From NCBI RefSeq assembly GCF_026965535.1, contig NZ_CP114039.1, forward strand, positions 806,001 to 870,000: 64,000 nucleotides of DNA. The letters run 5' to 3'. Positions 29,257 to 37,250 of the stretch are shown one piece after another. Every line of letters starts with the position of its first letter. Within the stretch, counting starts at the first letter, position 1. Both the position numbers and the translations under genes were made by a program. The notes below the pieces were generated by a model that did not search any database, was not told where the DNA came from, and worked only from the letters and a program-made list of their open reading frames with translations. The stretch comes from Corallococcus sp. NCRR (GTDB lineage: Bacteria; Myxococcota; Myxococcia; Myxococcales; Myxococcaceae).

Positions 29257-30009
29257 TCAGCCGAGCGAGACGCCTCCATCGGCCGTGAGGACACTTCCCG
29301 TGACGAACGACGCCTCCCCGCTCGCGAGGAAGACGGCCGCGTTGGCGATCTCCTCCGGGTTCGCGACGCGCTGGAGCGCATGCAGCCGGGCGGCGGCGGC
29401 GCGCTGTTCCTCGGAGCCGTTCCAGAGCCGGAACATGGGCGTGTCCGCGCCGCCGGAGACGAGCACGTTCGCGCGGATGCCCTGCGGGGCGTACTCCGCC
29501 GCGACGGTGCGCGTGAGCCCGATGAGGCCCGTCTTCGCGGCGGCGTAGCCGGACGTCCCGGGGATGGCCTTCGTGTGCCCAACGAAGGTCCCGATGTTGA
29601 TGACGCTCCCCCCGCCGGACTTCAACATCGCGGCCACCTCGTGCTTCGTCGACAGGAACGCGCTCACCAGGTACCCGTCGATCCACTCCCGGAACGACGC
29701 CGTGTCCAACGTGTGCGTGGGCCCGCCGCCGAACGTTCCCCCCGCCGCGTTGACGCCCACGTCGAGCCTCCCGAACGTCTCCAGCGTGAAGCGGACCAGG
29801 GCCTCGACGTCGTCCTCCTTCGTCACGTCCGCGGCGCGGGCCACCACGTGCCCTCCCGCCATGCGCACGGTTTCTTCGAGCGGCTCCACGCGTCTGCCCG
29901 CCGCCACCACCCGCGCGCCCTCCCGGGCCAACGCGAGCGCCGTCGCACGGCCAATCCCTGAACCCGCCCCTGTCACCAGGGCGACCTTGCCTTCCAATCG
30001 ATGCGTCAT
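29257..30009 (-). CDS. short-chain dehydrogenase/reductase
   Basis: A 250-residue NAD(P)-dependent oxidoreductase of the classical SDR type. TGAGSGIG (about residues 14-21) binds the cofactor, NAAGG is near 86-90 and the active-site YAAAK is at about 151-155. The usual catalytic Ser, about 13 residues before the Tyr, is not obvious: the segment reads NIGTFVGHTKAIPGTSGY, so a Thr may serve. The C-terminus (TADGGVSLG) is typical. The ATG at 30009 is the right start (MTHRLEGKVALVTG). The substrate cannot be told. Confidence 0.9.
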   Translation of the reverse strand: MTHRLEGKVALVTGAGSGIGRATALALAREGARVVAAGRRVEPLEETVRMAGGHVVARAADVTKEDDVEALVRFTLETFGRLDVGVNAAGGTFGGGPTHTLDTASFREWIDGYLVSAFLSTKHEVAAMLKSGGGSVINIGTFVGHTKAIPGTSGYAAAKTGLIGLTRTVAAEYAPQGIRANVLVSGGADTPMFRLWNGSEEQRAAAARLHALQRVANPEEIANAAVFLASGEASFVTGSVLTADGGVSLG

Positions 30010-30211
30010 CCGACGGTTCTCCCAGACACGGGCCCGCTCATGAGGTCGCGCCCGCGGGGCCCTCTCGCCGCGGCGCACGGTCCTCGTAGCGCCGCGAGCC
30101 CCGGGCCCGCGCTCCGGTTCTTGCCGTCGAAATCACAAGCCCCGCGCGAAGCCGCGAGCGCCTCACCTCCCGCCGCCGGGCACCCAGGCCCAGGCCGGCG
30201 GAACGTGGACC

Positions 30212-31282
30212 TCAGGCCTGACGGGGCAAAGCCACGGGCGTCGGCAGCACCGTGCCGCCGTACTGGCTCGCCGCCAGCGTGCCGCACGCGGCGCCAATCT
30301 CCTTGCCGCCCGAATAGCGCCGCGCGATGGGCGCCTTCAGGATCTGAAGGTGGTCCCGGAACGCGCTCAACTCCTCCGCCGTGGGCGGCAGGTACTTGCC
30401 CGTCGGATCCGTCACGTCGATGAGGTCCACCTTGATGGGGATGCCCTCGAACGCCGCCTTCAGCGCCTCCGCGTCCTCGCGCTCCAGGTTGAAGCCCTGG
30501 ATGGCCACGTAGGCGATCATCGCCCGCTCGCGCCGCGCCTCGCTGTACTCACGGATGGCTTGAATCAGCTCCGGCAGCGGGTGCGTCTTCTCGATGGGGA
30601 GCACCTTCGCGCGCTTCTCCGGGATGGCGCTCGTCACGCTGAACGCCAGGCGGAACGGGTGCCCTTCCTTCGTGTAGCGGCGGATCGCGGGCACGTGCCC
30701 CGCAGTGGAGAACGTGATGGCCGTGCCGGAGATGGAGAACCCGGCCGGGTGCGACAGGATCTGCGCCGCGCGGATGGTCTCCTTGTAGTTGAGCAGCGGC
30801 TCGCCCATCCCCATGAACACCACGCCGCCCACGCGCCGGTCCGCCTCCGCGCGCACCTGCATCACCTGGTCCAGGATCTCCCAGGTCTGGAGGTTGCGCT
30901 GGAAGCCCAGCTTGCCCGTCATGCAGAAGTCGCACGCCAACGCACAGCCCACCTGGCTGGACACGCAGACGACGTACTTCTCCTCGAAGATGGGGATGCG
31001 CACCGCCTCGATGCGGCCGCCCAGCGGCGACTCGAAGAGGTACTTCACGAAGCCGTCTTCCGCCTGCCGCCGCTCGACGACCTTGAGGGAGGGCATCTCC
31101 GCCTGCGCGCGGAGCAGGTCCGCGACACGGCGCGGCACCTGGGGCGCCAGCGCGACGGCGTCCACCGTGGGACGGGCGTGGGCGAAGACGCCCGCGAACA
31201 CCTTGCGGACCGCGGTCGCGGACGGCTGGGCCGGCGCGAGCGCCGCTTCCAGTTCCGGCAGCGACAGTTGTTTCAGGTTCAC
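30212..31282 (-). CDS. rlmN: dual-specificity 23S rRNA/tRNA adenine C2-methyltransferase
   Basis: Radical SAM enzyme that methylates C2 of A2503 in 23S rRNA, and A37 in some tRNAs. The iron-sulfur motif CALACDFC is at 113-120 (Cys113, 117, 120). GVVFMGMGEPLLNYKE is the SAM-binding GGE-type motif, and the catalytic Cys333 lies in SGGKEIGAACGTLAA near the C-terminus. The length of 356 is normal. Translation begins at a GTG that overlaps the stop of the anti-sigma-factor gene as GTGA, so the two are translationally coupled. It is the last gene of a sigma/anti-sigma/rlmN unit. Confidence 0.95.
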   Translation of the reverse strand: MNLKQLSLPELEAALAPAQPSATAVRKVFAGVFAHARPTVDAVALAPQVPRRVADLLRAQAEMPSLKVVERRQAEDGFVKYLFESPLGGRIEAVRIPIFEEKYVVCVSSQVGCALACDFCMTGKLGFQRNLQTWEILDQVMQVRAEADRRVGGVVFMGMGEPLLNYKETIRAAQILSHPAGFSISGTAITFSTAGHVPAIRRYTKEGHPFRLAFSVTSAIPEKRAKVLPIEKTHPLPELIQAIREYSEARRERAMIAYVAIQGFNLEREDAEALKAAFEGIPIKVDLIDVTDPTGKYLPPTAEELSAFRDHLQILKAPIARRYSGGKEIGAACGTLAASQYGGTVLPTPVALPRQA

Positions 31283-31518
31283 GAGCAGGACTTGATCTTC
31301 GAGCGCAGGAACTCGGTCAGCTTCGCCGACACCTCCCGCGGCATCTTCAGCGCCATGGCGCGCTTGCAGAGGCCGGGAGTCGCCCGATAGGTGCTGAGGA
31401 ATTCCTCGCAGGGCTTGCAGCCCGACAGGTGCTCCTGCAGGTGCCGCGCCTCCTCCTCTGGCATCTCACCTTCGAGAAACTCCAGCAGGAGGTTGATGGA
31501 ATCTTTGCAGGTATACAT
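31279..31518 (-). CDS. zinc-binding anti-sigma factor
   Basis: A 79-residue ZAS-type anti-sigma protein. The pattern is an early Cys in MYTCKD, then HLQEHLSGCKPC (HxxxCxxC), which binds zinc and senses oxidation. There is no transmembrane helix, so it is a soluble one like RsrA or ChrR-type. The ATG at 31518 has GAGG at a 7-base spacing and lies 65 bp after the ECF sigma gene that it should control; the longer frame from 31587 is not needed. It overlaps rlmN by 4 bases. It probably holds its sigma factor until a redox or metal signal releases it. Confidence 0.88.
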   Translation of the reverse strand: MYTCKDSINLLLEFLEGEMPEEEARHLQEHLSGCKPCEEFLSTYRATPGLCKRAMALKMPREVSAKLTEFLRSKIKSCS

Positions 31519-31583
31519 CCGAACCTCGGCTGGCTGCGGCTCCCCTCGTTCCAGTTCGAAGATGCCGAGGCGCCCTGGGGGTT

Positions 31584-32213
31584 TCACACCCCGCGATTGT
31601 CCCGGTTGTAGAACAGGTCGATGGCCTCTCGCAGCGCGAGCCGTGCCCGGTGCAGGCGGCTCTTGATGGCGGGGATGGAATCCCCCGTCACTTCTGCGAT
31701 CTGTTCGTAGCTGAGGCCGTCCACGTCTTTCAAGAGGAAGACTTCCCGGTAGCCCTCAGGCAGGCGGTCGGCCGCCTGCTGGATGGCCTGCCCCAGCTCC
31801 GCGTCCAGCGCCTTCTCCTCGGCGTCCCGGCTCCAGTCCGTGACGGGGTAGTCCGCCAGGGTGCCCCGCTCCGTGAATTCAGGGGCCTGGAGCTCCGCCT
31901 CCGCCGCCTGGGCCACCCGGCGGTGACGCAGGCGCATGAGGGCGTGGTTGGCCGCGATGCGGTGCACCCAGGACCCGAAGGCCGCCTCGCCCCGGAAGTC
32001 CTTCAGGTGTTGGTAGGCGGACAGGAAGGTGTCCTGGGTGATTTCCGCCGCGTCCGCCTCCGAGCGCGTCATCCGCAGCGCCAGGCCGTAGACCCGGTCC
32101 TGGTGCAGGCCCACGAGGGCCTCGAAGGCGGACACGTCACCGTCCTGGGCCCGCGTCAGGAGCCGCCGGTCTTCTTCCTGCCGGTCTTCTTCCTGGGGAG
32201 CCTCTTGGGACAT
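31584..32213 (-). CDS. ECF-family RNA polymerase sigma factor
   Basis: A 209-residue sigma-70-family, extracytoplasmic-function factor. Region 2 is at about residues 24-100 (FEALVGLHQDRVYGLALRMT, DAAEITQDTFLSAYQHLKDF, SWVHRIAANHALMRLRHRR). Region 4 is at about 145-200 (LPEGYREVFLLKDVDGLSYE and EVTGDSIPAIKSRLHRARLAL). The N-terminal tail contains the charged repeat EEDRQEEDRR. The ATG at 32213 is 35 bp from the end of the glycosylase gene, so it may share a transcript with that upstream gene. Its anti-sigma factor follows immediately, so it probably controls its own operon. Confidence 0.94.
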   Translation of the reverse strand: MSQEAPQEEDRQEEDRRLLTRAQDGDVSAFEALVGLHQDRVYGLALRMTRSEADAAEITQDTFLSAYQHLKDFRGEAAFGSWVHRIAANHALMRLRHRRVAQAAEAELQAPEFTERGTLADYPVTDWSRDAEEKALDAELGQAIQQAADRLPEGYREVFLLKDVDGLSYEQIAEVTGDSIPAIKSRLHRARLALREAIDLFYNRDNRGV

Positions 32214-32248
32214 GGCGTTTCCCACCCAACCAGTCGAAACGTTCCGCG

Positions 32249-32833
32249 TCAAGGCCGACGGCGAGGCCGCCGGGAGACGAAGCGGCTGACGTGTCCACTG
32301 TCCCGGTCCCACAGCCGGAAGGGTTCAGCGGCCCACGCCCCGGCGTACTCCACGCCGATACGGGGCCCCCGCTCCACCCGCGCGTCCGGCACCGGCGTCC
32401 CCGCCAAGAGGTGCAGCCCTTCTGAGTCCAGCTTCAGGCCGTTGTGGTTCAGGTTCACCCCCATCACCCGGCACAGCCTCCCTGGCCCGTCCGTCCGCTC
32501 GCCGGGCGGGATGCCCTCCACCGGCTCCACGCCCCGCACCAGCACCGCCGCCGCCACCCCGGGTGCGTCCGTCACCACGTTGAAGCAGTGGTGCATTCCA
32601 TAGATGAGATAGACGTACGAGCGCCCCGCCGGCCCGAACATCACCTCCGTGCGCGGCGTGCGGCCCTTGGACGAGTGACAGGCCAGGTCGTGCTCGCCCA
32701 GGTAGGCCTCCACCTCCACGATGCGGCCCACGCGCCGGCCCCGGACGCCATCCACCACCAGCAGGGTGCCCAGGAGGTCGCGCGCCACCTCCAGGGTGGG
32801 CCGGGCGTAGAAGGACAGGGGGAGCGGTTTCAC
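32249..32833 (-). CDS. mpg: DNA-3-methyladenine glycosylase (AAG/MPG family)
   Basis: Removes alkylated purines such as 3-methyladenine from DNA as the first step of base-excision repair. The family is recognised by ARDLLGTLLVV, IVEVEAYLGEHDLACHSSKG with the catalytic Glu, and AGRSYVYLIYGMHHCFNVV. The GTG start at 32833, with AGGAAGGA about 9 bases upstream, gives 194 residues, the normal size. Longer frames reaching ATGs at 32875 or 32908 lack such a site. The gene precedes the ECF sigma gene by 35 bp and diverges from malQ. Confidence 0.93.
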   Translation of the reverse strand: MKPLPLSFYARPTLEVARDLLGTLLVVDGVRGRRVGRIVEVEAYLGEHDLACHSSKGRTPRTEVMFGPAGRSYVYLIYGMHHCFNVVTDAPGVAAAVLVRGVEPVEGIPPGERTDGPGRLCRVMGVNLNHNGLKLDSEGLHLLAGTPVPDARVERGPRIGVEYAGAWAAEPFRLWDRDSGHVSRFVSRRPRRRP

Positions 32834-32979
32834 GGGGTCGGTCCTTCCTGCCTCATGGGGGTGTTCGTCAACCATTGAGCGTCTCGGGACCCATGGCGGG
32901 CCCGACAAGCAAGCGGGTGTGCACCGCGCCGCGACAGCAGTTCACACCGGGGCGGGGCTGGGGCAGATTGCGCCGCATC

Positions 32980-34533
32980 ATGTCCACTCCTGGCCGGCTC
33001 TCCGGTCTCCTGCTGCCTCTCTTCTCCCTGCGCTCGCGAACGGACTTCGGCATCGGTGATTTCGGTGCCATGGACGGGCTCTTCTCCTGGATGAAGGCCG
33101 CGCGTCAGCGAATGCTGATGGTGCTGCCCCTCCTCCCCACCGCGCCTGGCGACCCGAGCCCCTACGCCACGCGGTCCGCGTTCGGGCTGAACCCGCTCTT
33201 CATCGACCTGAACCAGGTGCCGGAGTTCCAGGCCACCGGCGGCGAGGGCGCGCTGGGCGACGCGCAGAAGCAGCAGTTGGCGGAGGCCCGCGCCGCGGCG
33301 CGCGTGCGCTACGACCTGGTGTTCCCGCTGAAGGACGCCGCGTTCGCGCGCGCGTTCGACCACTTCGAGAAGCACGAGTGGGCCCCGCGCACGCCGCGCG
33401 CCCAGGAGTTCCAGAAGTGGCGCGAGGCGCAGGGCGAGTGGCTGGAGAGCTACGCCCTCTTCACCGCCATCAGCGAGAAGGAGGACCGCCGTCCCTGGTG
33501 GCAGTGGCCCGAGGGGCTGCGCACGCGCCAGCCGGACGCGCTGCTCGCCATCCAGAAGGAAGGCCTGGAGCGCCGCGTGCGCTACCACGCGTGGCTCCAG
33601 TGGCTGGCGGAGGCGCAGTGGAACCAGGTCCGCGCGCAGGCCAAAGCGAAGGACGTGCTGCTGTGCGGGGATGAGCCCTTCATCATCGGGCAGGACAGCT
33701 CCGACTGCTGGGCCCACCCGGACATCCTGCGCCGCGACGCGCGCCTGGGCGTGCCGCCGGACGACTTCTCCGCCACGGGCCAGGACTGGGGCCTGCCCTA
33801 CTTCGACTTCGCCGCGATGGAGAAGGACGACTACGCGTGGCTGAAGAAGCGCGCGGCCAAGGCGGCCAGCTACTACGACCTGCGCCGCGTGGACCACGCG
33901 GTGGGCTACTTCCGCCAGTGGATCCGCGACGAGAAGAACCCCACCGGCTACTTCGTCCCCGGGGACGAGCCCACCTGGCGCCGCCAGGGTGAGAAGCATT
34001 TCCGCCTCCTGTCGGAGGGCGCGGGCATCGTCGCCGAGGACCTGGGCGTGATTCCCCCGTTCGTGCGGCAAATCCTGGCGGACCTGAAGCTGCCCGGCTA
34101 CCGGGTGCTGCGCTGGGAGCGCGACGACAACACCTACCGCGACCCGCACCAGTTCCCCGCCGTGTCGCTGGTCACCACCGGCACGCACGACACGGAGCCG
34201 CAGGCGGAGTGGTGGGAGCAGGCGCAGGAGCACGAGCGCCAGAGCGCCGCGCGCGCGTGGCCGGAGTTCCAAGGCGTGGCGGTGACGCGCGAGTTCACCC
34301 CGGACATCCACCGCGCCACGCTGGCCGCCGCGCTCAACGCGGGCTCGGACCTGTGCGTGCTGCCGTGGCAGGACGTGCTGGGCACGCGCGACCGCATCAA
34401 CCTGCCCGGCACCATGGGCGACGCCAACTGGGCCTACCGCATCGCGCAGAACACGGACGCGCTGCTCACGGAAGCCCAGACGAAGGACGCCGCGGAGCGC
34501 CTGGCGTGGCTCACCGCCTCGTCGCGCCGCTAG
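32980..34533 (+). CDS. malQ: 4-alpha-glucanotransferase (amylomaltase, GH77)
   Basis: Transfers maltodextrin segments between glucans in glycogen and maltodextrin metabolism; cytosolic. The 517 residues follow the GH77 layout: SPYATRSAFGLNPLFIDL near the N-terminus, ADDFSATGQDWGLP-like DFSATGQDWGLPYFDF, RRVDHAVGYFRQWI with the catalytic Asp nucleophile, AEDLGVIPPFVRQIL with the acid/base Glu and VTTGTHDTEPQAEWW with the third acidic residue. ATG 32980 fits the family's start; an upstream in-frame ATG at 32875 overlaps the divergent gene's promoter region. No other glycogen gene is adjacent. Confidence 0.94.
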   Translation: MSTPGRLSGLLLPLFSLRSRTDFGIGDFGAMDGLFSWMKAARQRMLMVLPLLPTAPGDPSPYATRSAFGLNPLFIDLNQVPEFQATGGEGALGDAQKQQLAEARAAARVRYDLVFPLKDAAFARAFDHFEKHEWAPRTPRAQEFQKWREAQGEWLESYALFTAISEKEDRRPWWQWPEGLRTRQPDALLAIQKEGLERRVRYHAWLQWLAEAQWNQVRAQAKAKDVLLCGDEPFIIGQDSSDCWAHPDILRRDARLGVPPDDFSATGQDWGLPYFDFAAMEKDDYAWLKKRAAKAASYYDLRRVDHAVGYFRQWIRDEKNPTGYFVPGDEPTWRRQGEKHFRLLSEGAGIVAEDLGVIPPFVRQILADLKLPGYRVLRWERDDNTYRDPHQFPAVSLVTTGTHDTEPQAEWWEQAQEHERQSAARAWPEFQGVAVTREFTPDIHRATLAAALNAGSDLCVLPWQDVLGTRDRINLPGTMGDANWAYRIAQNTDALLTEAQTKDAAERLAWLTASSRR

Positions 34534-34546
34534 CCTGAAGCCTGGA

Positions 34547-34571
34547 GCCCCGGGGCCGCGCCGCCCCGGGG
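34547..34571. terminator. GC-rich hairpin after malQ
   Basis: GCCCCGGGGC at 34547-34556 pairs with GCCCCGGGG at 34563-34571. Without a T-run it is only a probable terminator. It sits between malQ and the convergent small lipoprotein gene (34594). Confidence 0.5.
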
Positions 34572-34593
34572 TCGCTGGACGACGGCCCTATCC

Positions 34594-34905
34594 CTACTGG
34601 CCGTTGTCCTCGATGCACTTCACCTGGCCGGGGAAGCCGTCGAACACGGCGCAGCGGCGGCCCGCCTTCGCGCACTCCAGCCGGTCGCAGATGTTGTCCA
34701 CGACGCACAGGGGCGGCGAGCGGCCGAACTCCAGGAACAGCTCCGCGCAGAAGCGGAATGGATCCGCGCACCCGAGCGAGCCGCAGTACGGCGTGTCGGA
34801 GAGGTTCTCTCCCTCCTTGAGTTGGACCACTTCGTCTTCGCTCACGCCGCAGCCGGTGGCGAACACCAGCGTGGCCGACAGCAGGAGTGCGATTCGCCGG
34901 ACCAT
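34594..34905 (-). CDS. small Cys-rich lipoprotein (103 aa)
   Basis: A 103-residue hypothetical lipoprotein. The signal is MVRRIALLLSATLVFATGCG, with the probable lipidated Cys19. The mature part has eight further Cys residues (YCGSLGCADPF, FCAEL, CVVDNICDRLECAKAGRRC, KCIEDNGQ), which suggests four disulfides and a small extracellular domain. ATG 34905 was chosen over the frame start at 35019 because it begins the signal peptide. It is convergent with malQ and divergent from tamA. No family recognised. Confidence 0.65.
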   Translation of the reverse strand: MVRRIALLLSATLVFATGCGVSEDEVVQLKEGENLSDTPYCGSLGCADPFRFCAELFLEFGRSPPLCVVDNICDRLECAKAGRRCAVFDGFPGQVKCIEDNGQ

Positions 34906-35072
34906 AGGGGCCCGAATCTGACGCACCCCGGGCCCGGTTGCACGCGCCACGGCGGAACCCGGGGGTCTGGCGGACACTGACCCCGTCCCCGAGGTCGTGG
35001 AATGCGACATTCGCCGCACAAAGAAACATTGCGAAACGCGTCAGGGGCTGGCCATCCGGTAAGAAACGTGAC

Positions 35073-37250
35073 GTGGCCGACGTCCGACTCCTCCGATTCC
35101 GCTCCGCCGTGCCCCTCGCGCTGGCCGTGCTGCTCACGGCGTGCGCCACCACCTCCAATCAGCCCACCGGTCCGAAGGTGAAGTCCCTGGACATCGAGGG
35201 GACGAAGCAGGTGGACGACGGGGACATCAAGGACCGCATCCTCACGTCCTCCACGCCCTGGTACGCGTTCTGGCCCTTCGGCAAGGCGCACTACTTCGAC
35301 ACCAACGCGTGGCAGGCGGACCTGCGCCGCATCGAGCGCTTCTACCAGGCGCAGGGCTTCTACCAGGCGCAGGTGGAGTCCAACGAGGTCATCCCCGAAG
35401 GCGACAAGGCCGTGCGCCTCAAGGTGGTGGTCAACGAGGGCGCGCCCACCGTCATCGACCGCGTCGAAACGCACGGCCTGGAGTCCCTGGGCGAAGGGCC
35501 GGACCAGCCCTCGCAGCGCGAGCGGGAGCGCGTCCTGGAGGAGCTGCCGGTCAGGACCGGCGACGTGTTCCGCGAGGAGACGTGGACGGCCACCAAGGAG
35601 CTGGTGCTCCAGCGGCTCAAGGACCTGGGGTACGCGGAGGCGGAGGTGGGCGGCGAGGTGCGCGTGGACGTGGCCACGCAGAAGGCCGTGGTGGACCTGC
35701 AGATCGCCCCGGGCCTGCGCTACCGCTTCGGCAACATCTTCATCGCCACGGACGCGAACCCGCAGGTGCCGCCCCGCCGCATCATCGAACAGGCGCAGGG
35801 CGCGGTCATCAAGGGCGCCTTCTTCAGCGAAGCGGCGCTGGCGGAGGCGCAGGCGCGCGTCTTCCGCATGGGCGTGTTCGGCGCGGTGAAGGTGAACCGG
35901 GGCGCGCCGGACCGGCAGAACGCCACGGTGCCGGTGGTGGTGGACGTGCGTGAGTCGCCCTTCCACTCGCTGCGGCTGGGCGGCGGTATCGGCGTGGACG
36001 CCGCGCGGCAGGAAGCCCGCGTGCTGGGGGAGTGGACCAACCGCAACTTCCGCGGCGGCCTGCGCAGGCTCACGCTGCGCGGGCGCGTGGGCTACGCGTT
36101 CATCCCCAACGTGCTGGCGGCCCTCCGGAACGATGAGGGCTCCCAGGAGGCCCCCGTCTTCACCTTCACCACGGAGTTCGAGCAGCCGCGCTTCCTCTTC
36201 CGAGACGTGGCCCTGCAGGCCTCCATCACCGCGGAGAAGGGCCTCCAGCAGGCCTATTCGTTCTACGGCGGCTACCTCAAGACGGGCGTCATCTGGACGC
36301 CCCACCCGTCCTTCTCCGTCTTCCCCTCGTACAACCTGCAGCTCTACCGGCTGACCGGGCAGGTGAACCTGGAGGAGGGCGTCCCGCCCATCACCCTCGG
36401 CTGCGTGAACACGAACGCCCAGGGCAAGTGCGACCAGGCGCTGAGCTTCCTGGAGGTGGCGTTCGCCTGGGACCGCCGGGACGACCGCACCGAGCCGCGC
36501 GACGGCTACTACGTGGGCTTCTCCATCCAGAAGGGCGGCGGCCCCTTCTTCGGGCAGTACGACTACGTCCGGCTGCTGCCGGACCTGCGCTACTACCACT
36601 CCATTGGCGAGAAGAAGGAGCTGACGCTCGCGGTGAAGGTGCGCGCGGGAACGCTGGACCCGGCGGGCGGCGGCCAGAGCTCCATCGTCACCCGCTTCTT
36701 CTCCGGCGGCGCCACCGCGATGCGCGGCTTCAACGGCCAGCGGCTGTCCCCCATGACGCCGCTCCCGCCGACCTACAAGAAGGACGACGACGGCAACGTC
36801 CTGCTGGACGCGAACGGCAACCCCATCCTGGATTCCTGGGACACCGTGCCCGTGGGCGGTAACAGCCTCTTCGAGACCGCCGTGGAGCTGCGCTACATGC
36901 TCACGGACAGCCTGATGCTCGCCATCTTCTATGACTCCGGCCTCGTAGGCACGGAGGCGCTGTTCGGCAAGAACTCCGCCAGGCTGTTCGGTCCCGAGCA
37001 CTACCACGCGGTGGGCGCCGGCCTGCGCTACCTCACGGTGGTGGGCCCCATCCGACTGGACCTTGCCCGGCGCTTGAACATCGGGCGGGGATTGCCCGTC
37101 AGCGATCCCGGATACATCTATCCGTCCTCGGGTGGATGCCTGGGCTTCGGACGCAAGTTCGACAAGGCCTCGACGTCCGCGGATGCAGCGTACGCGGGCG
37201 CCCCGGAAGGGCTCTGCGCGGTCCATATCTCCATCGGAGAGGCGTTTTGA
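35073..37250 (+). CDS. tamA: TamA-like outer-membrane assembly protein (Omp85) with lipoprotein signal
   Basis: Omp85-superfamily barrel that works with TamB in outer-membrane assembly. The mature N-terminus carries several POTRA-like domains (VKSLDIEGTKQVDDGDIKD, IERFYQAQGFYQAQVE, VNEGAPTVIDRVETHGL, RYRFGNIFIATDANPQV, ARVFRMGVFGAVKV). The C-terminal barrel has the Surface antigen D15 pattern (GGGIGVDAARQEARVL, RRDDRTEPRDGYYVGF, RFFSGGATAMRGFNGQRLSP with the RGF motif). The GTG start at 35073 yields a canonical lipobox, LLTAC, so it is predicted to be lipidated, unusual for this family; the ribosome-binding site is weak. It overlaps tamB by 4 bases. Confidence 0.85.
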   Translation: MADVRLLRFRSAVPLALAVLLTACATTSNQPTGPKVKSLDIEGTKQVDDGDIKDRILTSSTPWYAFWPFGKAHYFDTNAWQADLRRIERFYQAQGFYQAQVESNEVIPEGDKAVRLKVVVNEGAPTVIDRVETHGLESLGEGPDQPSQRERERVLEELPVRTGDVFREETWTATKELVLQRLKDLGYAEAEVGGEVRVDVATQKAVVDLQIAPGLRYRFGNIFIATDANPQVPPRRIIEQAQGAVIKGAFFSEAALAEAQARVFRMGVFGAVKVNRGAPDRQNATVPVVVDVRESPFHSLRLGGGIGVDAARQEARVLGEWTNRNFRGGLRRLTLRGRVGYAFIPNVLAALRNDEGSQEAPVFTFTTEFEQPRFLFRDVALQASITAEKGLQQAYSFYGGYLKTGVIWTPHPSFSVFPSYNLQLYRLTGQVNLEEGVPPITLGCVNTNAQGKCDQALSFLEVAFAWDRRDDRTEPRDGYYVGFSIQKGGGPFFGQYDYVRLLPDLRYYHSIGEKKELTLAVKVRAGTLDPAGGGQSSIVTRFFSGGATAMRGFNGQRLSPMTPLPPTYKKDDDGNVLLDANGNPILDSWDTVPVGGNSLFETAVELRYMLTDSLMLAIFYDSGLVGTEALFGKNSARLFGPEHYHAVGAGLRYLTVVGPIRLDLARRLNIGRGLPVSDPGYIYPSSGGCLGFGRKFDKASTSADAAYAGAPEGLCAVHISIGEAF

